A stretch of 5,062 bases of DNA from an uncultured Ruminiclostridium sp. (GTDB lineage Bacteria; Bacillota; Clostridia; Oscillospirales; Ruminococcaceae), in NCBI GenBank assembly GCA_934462775.1, contig CAKSIR010000145.1, positions 1 through 5,062 on the forward strand. Direction: 5' to 3'. The notes beneath the pieces are model-generated. The model was not told the DNA's origin, did no database searches, and was given only the letters and a program-made list of their open reading frames with translations. Every line of letters begins with the position of its first letter. Positions within the stretch are counted from its first letter, which is position 1. A program made the translations under genes and the position numbers. Below are positions 1-5,045 of the stretch, in pieces.

Positions 1-5
1 GGGGT

Positions 6-40
6 GTGGGGCGCTTTTTTCAAGAAAAAAAGCGCCCCAC
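6..40. repeat. Perfect 15-bp palindromic hairpin with A/T at the loop side
   Basis: Positions 6-20 (GTGGGGCGCTTTTTT) are the exact reverse complement of 26-40, separated by the five bases 21-25. The G/C-rich part is at the base of the stem and the T and A runs face the loop. This is the reverse of an intrinsic terminator, where the T run follows the stem. There is no T run outside the stem on either strand. It is better described as a REP-like palindromic intergenic element than as a terminator. A near copy of its first 16 bases occurs at the right edge of the window. Confidence 0.75.
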
Positions 41-67
41 AAGTGAAAAATTTTCGCAACATTATCC

Positions 68-98
68 TCGAAAAAGGTGCCAGTGGCGCGTTTTTCGA
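68..98. repeat. Intergenic inverted repeat / hairpin
   Basis: TCGAAAAA at 68-75 is exactly complementary to TTTTTCGA at 91-98. Inside, 77-81 and 85-89 can extend the stem (one G-U pair on the plus-strand RNA) around a three-base loop, interrupted by one G-G mismatch. A competing stem pairs GCGCGT at 86-91 with ACGCGC at 98-103. The element lies between the palindrome at 6-40 and the probable terminator at 104-133, so it may be part of one composite repeat. No function can be assigned. Confidence 0.5.
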
Positions 99-103
99 CG
101 CGC

Positions 104-133
104 AAAGGCAGCCCGCAATCACGGGCTGCCTTT
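104..133 (-). terminator. Probable intrinsic terminator of the kinase-like gene, possibly bidirectional
   Basis: A perfect 12-bp stem pairs 104-115 (AAAGGCAGCCCG) with 122-133 around the six-base loop 116-121. It lies about 40 bases beyond the stop codon of the minus-strand gene, where its terminator is expected. The T run after the stem is short: TTT on the minus strand and TTTT on the plus strand. Termination could therefore be moderate, and it could also serve a plus-strand transcript. Position and stem strength are the main support. Confidence 0.6.
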
Positions 134-173
134 TAGCAAAAATGTTCGGTTCAATACTGCGCAAGCCTTGAAA

Positions 174-929
174 TCAGCTGTAATCCACAACGTCCAGCCA
201 AGTAAGGAGCAGCTCTCTTTCTTCCTTGGAGTTCGTGCCTGAAGCAAGCTGGCTTGCCGCCATAATAGGAAGCCATTCCTGAACGTAGCGCTTAGCTGTG
301 CCTGATTTCTCGCAGAAAACGGAAATGTACTTTTCAGCCATTTCGGTAGATTTAAGCGAAAGCTTGAGGTATGTCTTTGCAACGTCTGCGCTGGCGTTTC
401 CGCGTGAAGCGGCTACCCAGTCGATTATGTAAAGCTTGCCGTCCTCGGTAAGGATAATGTTCTCCGGACCGAAGTTGCCGTGGCAGAGCTTTGAATGCTT
501 CGGCATTGAGTCCAGTCTTGTGAGCAGCTCGTACTTCTTGATGTTGTCGATTTCGTCAAGGCTGTTAATCTGACGGGAAAGCTTGTGCTTAAGCTTGATA
601 ACGTCAGCGATTGTCATCTTGTGAATCTGCTCCTGAATGTCGACCATCTGCTCCAGATACTTGTCGGTATCCTTAGGATTTTCCTGCATGAGCTGTTCAA
701 AGGTCTTTCCCTCTATAAAATCGGATACGATAGCGAACTTACCGTCAACCTTGATTATTTCATGAATGTGAGGAATTGTGAGGTTTGTTTCCTCTACCAG
801 TGTGTGGATTGCTGCCTCATAGAATACAGCGGACTTTGAGAAGCTGTTTCCGAAAACCTTTATCGCCTTATCGCCCTCGCGGTAAACCTCAATGTCGCCG
901 CCCGAAAAAGCAAGTTTTCTTTCTGCCAT
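174..929 (-). CDS. Aminoglycoside phosphotransferase-fold (TIGR02172-like) kinase family protein with an Asn in place of the catalytic Asp
   Basis: A 251-residue soluble protein with the protein-kinase-like fold of the APH/choline kinase group. The substrate is unknown; members are often annotated as phosphotransferases without experimental support. Visible features: a short N-lobe with KVF (Lys24, probable ATP lysine), the hinge-like stretch AIVSDFIEGKT at 66-76, the catalytic loop HGNFGPEN at 150-157, and IIDW at 168-171 with Asp170 as the metal-binding DFG-type Asp. The family consensus is HGDxxxxN. Here residue 152 is Asn (codon AAC), so the expected catalytic base is missing while Asn157 and Asp170 remain. 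The segment GNASADVAKTYL (177-188) and the C-terminal WLP...AASQL are typical of TIGR02172-like proteins as I recall them. The start at 929 (MAERK) is chosen because GAAAGGA lies nine bases upstream; the in-frame ATG at 998 lies upstream of the promoter -10 box and cannot be used from it. No signal peptide or membrane segment is seen. It is monocistronic here and divergent from the ATPase operon. Family assignment is fairly sure; enzymatic activity is uncertain. Confidence 0.88.
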   Translation of the reverse strand: MAERKLAFSGGDIEVYREGDKAIKVFGNSFSKSAVFYEAAIHTLVEETNLTIPHIHEIIKVDGKFAIVSDFIEGKTFEQLMQENPKDTDKYLEQMVDIQEQIHKMTIADVIKLKHKLSRQINSLDEIDNIKKYELLTRLDSMPKHSKLCHGNFGPENIILTEDGKLYIIDWVAASRGNASADVAKTYLKLSLKSTEMAEKYISVFCEKSGTAKRYVQEWLPIMAASQLASGTNSKEERELLLTWLDVVDYS

Positions 930-938
930 AGAATTCAT

Positions 939-945
939 TCCTTTC
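939..945 (-). promoter_or_regulatory. Ribosome binding site that decides the kinase-like gene start
   Basis: On the minus strand GAAAGGA is followed by nine bases and then the ATG at 929. A second in-frame ATG at 938 directly abuts the Shine-Dalgarno sequence and is too close to be used. The same GAAAGGA sequence precedes the ATPase gene, which supports it as this organism's usual site. Confidence 0.8.
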
Positions 946-964
946 GTACGAAACCCCGTTTCGT
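942..964. promoter_or_regulatory. Overlapping palindromes in the leader next to the ribosome binding site
   Basis: TTTCGTACGAAA at 942-953 is a perfect 12-base palindrome. ACGAAAC (948-954) also pairs with GTTTCGT (958-964) around the loop CCC. The shared ACGAAA arm can therefore belong to either structure. In the minus-strand RNA the seven-pair hairpin ends three bases before the GAAAGGA site, and the other arrangement covers part of that site. It could be a repressor operator just downstream of the promoter, an mRNA-stabilising 5' hairpin, or a weak translational switch. The sequence alone does not decide. Confidence 0.5.
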
Positions 965-977
965 TCTTTGTGTCTAT

Positions 978-1006
978 ATTATACAACATTTGCACCAATT
1001 TGTAAA
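978..1006 (-). promoter_or_regulatory. Sigma-A-type promoter of the kinase-like gene
   Basis: Read on the minus strand, TTTACA (1006-1001) is followed by exactly 17 bases and then TATAAT (983-978). This is five of six and six of six to the housekeeping consensus at ideal spacing. Transcription should start near 971, giving a leader of about 40 bases that contains the palindromes at 942-964. T-rich DNA lies just upstream of the -35 box. Confidence 0.85.
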
Positions 1007-1054
1007 GAGTTTTTTGATATTTTTACAACAATTTTTACGAGGAAGTAAAAATTG
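1000..1054. promoter_or_regulatory. Operator-like cluster of inverted repeats over and upstream of the -35 box
   Basis: Two inverted repeats lie side by side. TTGTAAA (1000-1006), which covers the -35 box of the minus-strand promoter, is mirrored by TTTACAA (1022-1028), with arm centres 22 bp apart or about two helical turns. CAATTTTTAC (1029-1038) is exactly complementary to GTAAAAATTG (1045-1054) around a six-base loop. ATTTTTAC also occurs as a direct repeat at 1019-1026 and 1031-1038. The arrangement suits a dimeric DNA-binding regulator. AT-rich DNA produces such matches by chance, so this remains a candidate. Confidence 0.4.
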
Positions 1055-1162
1055 CAGGCTGCCGCTGCCGATATACCTTTATATTTATATGCTTTGCCGC
1101 CGTCAAATATCTCACTCCGCCGACGCTTTTTAAACATTTCGACAATACGCTCCTTTTTTTAC

Positions 1163-1191
1163 TTGCAATTTTCTGTGAAATGTGCAATAAT
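1163..1191 (+). promoter_or_regulatory. Probable promoter of the ATPase-DUF368 operon, extended -10 type
   Basis: TTGCAA at 1163-1168 (four of six to the -35 consensus) is followed by 17 bases and AATAAT at 1186-1191 (five of six). TGC immediately before the -10 hexamer supplies the extended TGn element that can compensate for a weak -35. Transcription should begin near 1198, giving a leader of about 60 bases. A run of seven T lies just upstream of the -35 box. Confidence 0.65.
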
Positions 1192-1211
1192 AAGACTAAT
1201 CAGGCAACAAA

Positions 1212-1240
1212 ACAGATAACGGTTTTTTGGGATTATCTGT
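1212..1240 (+). promoter_or_regulatory. Hairpin in the 5' leader of the ATPase operon
   Basis: ACAGATAA (1212-1219) is the exact reverse complement of TTATCTGT (1233-1240), with a 13-base loop containing six T. The structure ends five bases before the ribosome binding site. It could be a DNA operator just downstream of the promoter or a weak mRNA structure. It is too small for a riboswitch and has no T run after the stem, so it is not an attenuator of the usual kind. Confidence 0.4.
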
Positions 1241-1245
1241 ATTCT

Positions 1246-1252
1246 GAAAGGA
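1246..1252 (+). promoter_or_regulatory. Ribosome binding site of the ATPase gene
   Basis: GAAAGGA lies six bases before the ATG at 1259. It supports this start, which gives the complete N-terminal cation-ATPase domain. Confidence 0.8.
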
Positions 1253-1258
1253 CAGAAA

Positions 1259-3754
1259 ATGGCACAGTTTCTTAACTTTAAAGGTGATTATAAAGGTATA
1301 ACGTCGGCTGAGGCAGAGGAAAACTTAGGAATGTACGGCTTCAACTCCGAAAGCAGACTCGACGAGGACGGGAAGGGCTACAAGCCCGCGTCGGCATTCT
1401 TCAATCTCAGGACGTTCCTGTTCCTTATCTCGGCGGCGGTTTACATAGCTTCCGGGCATATCCTTGAGGGAATTATGCTGCTTCTGCTGACGGGAGCGTA
1501 CGTTTTCCTTGAAATATTCAAGGGCGTCAAGTGCGACAGCGCACTATACGAGCATAAGCGCTCAACCGCCATGAAATTCCGCGTCATAAGGGACGGGGAG
1601 CTTATCCTTATCCGCAGGGAATACCTCGTTCCCGACGACATTATCATACTTCAGGGGGGCGAAAACGTTCCTGCCGACGCTCATATTCTGGAGCAGACGG
1701 ACGTTGCCTGCGACGAAAGCCTTTTCAGCGGCGACAAAACTCCCGCGCCCAAAATGGCGGGAGCGGACGGCTCGGACAGCCCGCTGAAATCCTCCTGCGT
1801 GTACAAGGGTACAAGGCTGCTTTCCGGCTGCCTTATCGCAAGGGTTTTCGCAACGGGTGTCGATACCCTCAAGCACAAGACCTTCGGCGAAACAAAGGTG
1901 GAGGAAGTATACTACACCAGCTTTGAACGTATAATAAACAAGGTCATGCCTGTGCTGTACATACTGGCGGCAGTGTTCCTTGCGCTGTTTGCGGTGCTGA
2001 ACTTCATAAACGCGGATTTCACCTCGGGCGATGTGCTTCAGACAATAAACGGCGTGGTGAATCCTGCGATTGCCTTTGCGCTGGTGTTTATTCCCGCGTC
2101 GGTTTCCTCCCTTGTGCGCATTTATTACGCCCTTGGCGCGTACAGCCTTGCCGCGAAGCATTCGGTGGTAAAGGACATTCACGTTATCGAAAAGATGAAC
2201 GCCCTTACCTGCATTTGTATCGACAAGGCAGGCACTATTACCAAAAACAACCTTGAAATTTCGGGCGAAAGCTCCAAAAATCCCGAAATGATGACCAATA
2301 TAGCAATCCTCGCCTGCGACCCCGTTCCGGGCAGCAGCATTGACAAGGCGATAATGCTGGGGGCTGCCTTCAGGCAGATTGACGTTAAGGAGCTTCAGCA
2401 GAATCAGCTTATCAAGACCTATCCCTTCAGCGAAAAGGACAAGGTTGCGGGCAACCTGTGGAACGTGAACGGAGCGCAGCTGCTCTGCATAAAAGGCTCT
2501 CCCGAAAGCGTTTTCACCCTCTGCGACATTTCCCCCGAAAACCTGTACAAGGCGCAGAAAAAGCAGGCCGACCTCTCCAGGCAGGGCAACCAGGTAATTG
2601 CTGTTGCCGTTGCGCAGATAGGTGACGGGGAGGAAATTCCCGAAACCGTTTACGGTCCGTCGTACAGCTATCTGGGGCTTATCGCCTTCAACAACAAGAC
2701 TAAGGATACAATACCTTTCGCCGTGCTTTCAAGCTACAAGGCAGGCGTAAACGTAATAATGACCACGGGGGACAGCGCCGACACCGCTGCCGCCATCGCC
2801 AAGAAAATCGGTATGCACGAGGGCAGGGTAATTACGGGCGACATGATGAAAGCCGCTAAATCCAACGGCGAAAAGCTCGACCTTGAGGGAGTAAATATTT
2901 TCGCAAGAATAACCCCCGAGCAGAAGCTGGAAATCATAAAAATGCTTCAGGAAAACGGGGAAATCGTGGGAATTACCGCCGACAGCGGCACTGACAGCGA
3001 AGTTCTTGAGCAGGCGGACGTTGGAATAACCATGGTGCAGAACGCCAGCGGCGCCGCTTACGAAGCCTGCGACCTGCTGATGAACGACGACAACTTCAAC
3101 ACGGTAGTCGACACCATAAAGGAATCGAGGCAGATACACAAAAACGTCAAGCGCTGCATTTCCACGGTGCTTTCCGCCCATGCGGCAATGGTGATTTTCT
3201 GGCTCTGCAACTACTTTATGGGCGGCGAAAGCGTTATTACTCCGCTTTTTGCGGCGCTGCTCACGGTTATTGCCATACCTGTCTGCGCTTTGCTGTTCAC
3301 CGACAACAGCTCCGACCTCAAGGGCGACCACGTTTCATCGGGATTTATCGGCAGGGGCGTTATCGACCGCAAATTCTTCGTCAAATCCGTTTTGCAGGGC
3401 GTTTCTCTTGCCATGTTCACTTTCCTGTTCTACGCAATATCGCAGAACAGCTCCATCGGCGAGCTGAGAGCCTCTTACTTCGCAATGTTCATTTTCGGAA
3501 TGATCGCCATGTGCTGGACCAATTTCTCCGACAAAAAGAGCATTGTGAAAATTCTCCGCGAAAAGCACGACGTTGCCGCCCTTTCAACAGGCGTAATCAT
3601 TGCGGCAATGTTGGTTCTGATATACGTTCCCTTTGTAAACACCGCTTTCGGCTTCAACGGCATAAACCCGTTCGTGCTGCTGATTGCGCTTGTAATGGGC
3701 GTTGTTTCCCAGTGCTTTTTTGAAATTTACAAATTTGTAAAGGAAAATCATTGA
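1259..3754 (+). CDS. Divergent P2-like P-type ATPase (HAD-IC family) lacking canonical cation-binding residues
   Basis: An 831-residue integral membrane ATPase with the full P2 architecture: N-terminal cation-ATPase domain (about 8-40), M1-M2 (44-90), actuator domain (103-220), M3-M4 (229-296), phosphorylation and nucleotide domains (318-630), and M5-M10 (632-825). Core residues are retained: Asp322 (phosphorylated Asp), Lys323, KGSPE at 412-416, MTTGD at 501-505, Lys556 in TPEQK, and Asp575 and Asp579 of the hinge. Several hallmark motifs differ. DKTGT is DKAGT (322-326), TGE is SGD (157-159), and TGDGxND is TADSGTD (573-579). The M4 PEGL motif is PASV (279-282). M5 has HAAM (641-644) where Ca2+-type pumps carry Asn and Glu, and M6 (662-680) has no Asn or Asp. 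Common automatic labels such as calcium-transporting ATPase are therefore not supported; the substrate is unknown. The frame is intact, without stops or frameshifts, and codon use matches the neighbour, so it is probably under selection. It is the first gene of an operon with a DUF368 gene nine bases downstream. Family is certain; transport function is open. Confidence 0.93.
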   Translation: MAQFLNFKGDYKGITSAEAEENLGMYGFNSESRLDEDGKGYKPASAFFNLRTFLFLISAAVYIASGHILEGIMLLLLTGAYVFLEIFKGVKCDSALYEHKRSTAMKFRVIRDGELILIRREYLVPDDIIILQGGENVPADAHILEQTDVACDESLFSGDKTPAPKMAGADGSDSPLKSSCVYKGTRLLSGCLIARVFATGVDTLKHKTFGETKVEEVYYTSFERIINKVMPVLYILAAVFLALFAVLNFINADFTSGDVLQTINGVVNPAIAFALVFIPASVSSLVRIYYALGAYSLAAKHSVVKDIHVIEKMNALTCICIDKAGTITKNNLEISGESSKNPEMMTNIAILACDPVPGSSIDKAIMLGAAFRQIDVKELQQNQLIKTYPFSEKDKVAGNLWNVNGAQLLCIKGSPESVFTLCDISPENLYKAQKKQADLSRQGNQVIAVAVAQIGDGEEIPETVYGPSYSYLGLIAFNNKTKDTIPFAVLSSYKAGVNVIMTTGDSADTAAAIAKKIGMHEGRVITGDMMKAAKSNGEKLDLEGVNIFARITPEQKLEIIKMLQENGEIVGITADSGTDSEVLEQADVGITMVQNASGAAYEACDLLMNDDNFNTVVDTIKESRQIHKNVKRCISTVLSAHAAMVIFWLCNYFMGGESVITPLFAALLTVIAIPVCALLFTDNSSDLKGDHVSSGFIGRGVIDRKFFVKSVLQGVSLAMFTFLFYAISQNSSIGELRASYFAMFIFGMIAMCWTNFSDKKSIVKILREKHDVAALSTGVIIAAMLVLIYVPFVNTAFGFNGINPFVLLIALVMGVVSQCFFEIYKFVKENH

Positions 3755-3758
3755 GAGG
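3753..3758 (+). promoter_or_regulatory. Ribosome binding site overlapping the upstream stop codon
   Basis: GAGAGG begins inside the TGA stop of the ATPase gene (3752-3754) and lies five bases before the ATG at 3764. The nine-base gap and the overlap imply co-transcription and probable translational coupling of the two genes. Confidence 0.75.
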
Positions 3759-3763
3759 TATCT

Positions 3764-4909
3764 ATGAAAAATCTACTCGCAGTTTTTTACGGGCTGGTCT
3801 TTGGAATCGCCAACGTAATCCCCGGCGTCAGCGGCGGCACAATGCTGATTGTTTTCGGCTGCTACGACAAGGTTTGCGGCGCGCTTTCCCTTAACATTAA
3901 GGAAATCAAGAAGAACCTCGTGTTCCTGATTTTCTTCGGAATAGGCGCACTGCTTGGCATTGTGGGCTTCTCCTTCGCCATAACATGGCTGTTCGACAAG
4001 TTCCCCGTTCCCACCTACCTGTTCTTTATCGGGCTTATTTTAGGCTCGGTGCCGCTGATTATCCGCAACGCCACCGTCAAGGAAAAGTTCCGTCCGACCT
4101 GCATTGCGCCGTTCCTCGCTGCTTTGGCAGTGGTTATCGGGCTTACCTTCCTTGAAAAGAACACAGGGGACCCTTACACCCTCAGCACCGACATCAGCGG
4201 CAGCACCGCCACTGTAACCATTTTCAACGACAGCGGAAGAACGGTTGACAAATGGACAGTGGAAACGGCTGACGGCAGCGCGGTCTGCGAAGATGTAACC
4301 GGCGCGGAGGTGCAGACGCACTACTCCACAGGCGACACGATAAAAGGGCTGTTCGGAATGTCTATCCCCGCCCTTGCGCCAAATCAATTCACCAACCCAA
4401 GCGGCGCGGTAATCGAGCCTCACAGCTCGTACAGCTTTATAATCGACAACGCGGAGGGCATGGACCTGGGCAAGCTTGAAATAGGCGAAATGAGCTACTC
4501 CATGGACGTGGGATTTTTCCTGACTATGATGGGAGCGCTGTTTACTGCGGCGATTGCAATGATAATCCCGGGCGTGTCAGGCTCTTTTGTGATGATGACC
4601 TTAGGCGTTTACACCACGGTAATCGCCGCCATAAAGAACTTCGATTTCGGGGTGATAATCCCCTGCGCGATAGGCGCGATAATCGGACTTATCTTCGGCG
4701 CGCGGCTGATTTCATGGCTGCTGAAAAAGTACAGCCTTATGGTTTACAGCGCGATTTTAGGCTTGGTTGTCGGCTCGCTGGCTGCGATTTTCCCGATAGG
4801 CTACGCAATTGACGCAGCGGTTATTATTGCGGGAATACTCGCCTTTGCGGCAGGCGGCGCGCTGTCGCTGATAATCGGCAAAAAAACGCCCGTGGAGCAG
4901 GCGGAATAA
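3764..4909 (+). CDS. DUF368 family membrane protein, probable polyprenyl-phosphate transporter (PopT family) with an inserted extracytoplasmic domain
   Basis: A 381-residue multi-pass membrane protein. The two family hallmarks are present: IPGVSGGTM (19-27) and IPGVSGSFVM (268-277), which are related re-entrant motifs in the two halves of the protein. Hydrophobic segments fall at about 51-76, 84-100, 113-130, 249-266, 295-320, 325-345 and 347-372. DUF368 members (PopT) have been reported to move undecaprenyl phosphate from the outer to the inner membrane leaflet, recycling the lipid carrier for peptidoglycan and other wall polymers; that role is taken from the family. Family members are usually about 270-310 residues. 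This one is longer because about 90-100 extra residues lie between the halves, at roughly 134-245. That segment is acidic, whereas the loop at 101-112 is basic, which places the insert outside the cell by the positive-inside rule. The start is supported by the Shine-Dalgarno at 3753-3758. It is co-transcribed with the ATPase gene. Family assignment is sure; the exact lipid and direction are inferred. Confidence 0.92.
   Translation: MKNLLAVFYGLVFGIANVIPGVSGGTMLIVFGCYDKVCGALSLNIKEIKKNLVFLIFFGIGALLGIVGFSFAITWLFDKFPVPTYLFFIGLILGSVPLIIRNATVKEKFRPTCIAPFLAALAVVIGLTFLEKNTGDPYTLSTDISGSTATVTIFNDSGRTVDKWTVETADGSAVCEDVTGAEVQTHYSTGDTIKGLFGMSIPALAPNQFTNPSGAVIEPHSSYSFIIDNAEGMDLGKLEIGEMSYSMDVGFFLTMMGALFTAAIAMIIPGVSGSFVMMTLGVYTTVIAAIKNFDFGVIIPCAIGAIIGLIFGARLISWLLKKYSLMVYSAILGLVVGSLAAIFPIGYAIDAAVIIAGILAFAAGGALSLIIGKKTPVEQAE
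4154..4507 (+). other. Extra beta-rich domain inserted in the DUF368 protein, Ig/CBM2-like in appearance
   Basis: Residues 131-248 form a hydrophilic stretch between two membrane segments. It contains about 17 acidic and 5 basic residues. The pattern ATVTIFNDSGRTVDKWTVET (149-168), alternating hydrophobic strands around N-x-G and a later W, followed by AVIEPHSSYSFII (215-227), resembles the strand and P-G-x-S pattern of CBM2-type or other immunoglobulin-like beta sandwiches. This is resemblance by eye, not a profile match. One Cys (175) lies in the segment, so no internal disulfide is possible. Its role could be binding wall polysaccharide or a partner protein near the transporter's outer face. 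Confidence 0.55.
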
Positions 4910-4951
4910 GCTGTATCGGGCTGTTGAAATAGTCAAATTTAAAGTTTAGGT

Positions 4952-5016
4952 CAAGCCTTTTCAAAGGCTTGCAGGTTCTTAGGGCAGCGCCCTAAGTCGC
5001 AATCCGCAGATTGCGA
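4952..5016. repeat. Compound intergenic repeat of three consecutive perfect hairpins
   Basis: Three stems follow one another. CAAGCCTTT (4952-4960) pairs with 4963-4971; the innermost bases would open to leave a four-base loop. CTTAGGGC (4978-4985) pairs with 4989-4996 around AGC. TCGCAATC (4997-5004) pairs with 5009-5016 around CGCA, starting one base after the second stem ends. Arms are eight or nine bases, all perfect. No T run directly follows the individual stems, so they are not classic terminators. The regular architecture suggests a dispersed REP/MITE-like element or a structured 3' end of the operon mRNA. I believe similar blocks occur in ruminococcal genomes but cannot verify that here. 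Confidence 0.7.
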
Positions 5017-5044
5017 AAAGCTTTATTTAAGGCGCTTTTTTGCA
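5012..5044 (+). terminator. Weak candidate terminator of the ATPase-DUF368 operon
   Basis: TGCGAAAAGC (5012-5021) can pair with GCTTTTTTGCA (5034-5044) with one G-U pair and one bulged T, around a 12-base loop. The six-T run at 5036-5041 lies within the 3' arm. The stem competes with the third hairpin of the compound repeat. It is the only T-rich structure downstream of the operon in the window, but it is not a standard terminator. Confidence 0.25.
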
Positions 5045-5045
5045 G

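Larger units (their letters stand above)
930..1258. other. Divergent intergenic control region with no gene
   Basis: These 329 bases separate the two divergent start codons. They hold a promoter and ribosome binding site for each direction, the palindromes at 942-964, the inverted repeats at 1000-1054 and the leader hairpin at 1212-1240. The middle part, about 1055-1160, alternates G/C-rich patches (GCCGCTGCCG, GCCGCCGTC) with AT-rich runs such as 1071-1091. I see no coding sequence, RNA gene or known riboswitch there. Confidence 0.8.

Noticed and set aside
6..242. Plus-strand open frame of 78 codons
   Set aside because: It runs through the hairpins at 6-40, 68-98 and 104-133 and into the 3' end of the opposite gene. 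It has no ribosome binding site, and its basic, low-complexity product looks like translated repeat.
174..929. Aminoglycoside resistance gene
   Set aside because: Only the general APH fold is shared. The sequence looks like the TIGR02172-type family of unknown substrate, the catalytic Asp is missing, and there is no resistance-gene or mobile-element context.
930..998. Longer form of the kinase-like protein starting at the ATG at 998
   Set aside because: This stretch contains the -10 box at 978-983 and the ribosome binding site at 939-945, so the extra codons lie in or upstream of the leader. The start at 929 fits the spacing.
1562..2182. Minus-strand open frame of 206 codons inside the ATPase gene
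   Set aside because: It is antisense to conserved A-domain and M3-M4 coding sequence. Its His/Arg/Val-rich product and lack of a ribosome binding site indicate a shadow frame caused by codon bias.
2729..3331. Minus-strand open frame of 200 codons inside the ATPase gene
   Set aside because: It is antisense to the P-domain and M5-M6 region, has no recognisable motif, and its composition is that of a reverse-complement frame.
1259..3754. The ATPase gene as a pseudogene because of its altered motifs
   Set aside because: There are no stops or frameshifts across 831 codons, all domains are present, core catalytic residues are retained and the ribosome binding site and promoter are good. Functional divergence is the better explanation.
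4040..4423. Minus-strand open frame of 127 codons inside the DUF368 gene
   Set aside because: It is a shadow of the plus-strand gene, without a start signal or family resemblance.
4952..5016. CRISPR array or transposon end
   Set aside because: The three hairpins differ in sequence, so there are no direct repeats with spacers, and no transposase or target-site duplication is visible.
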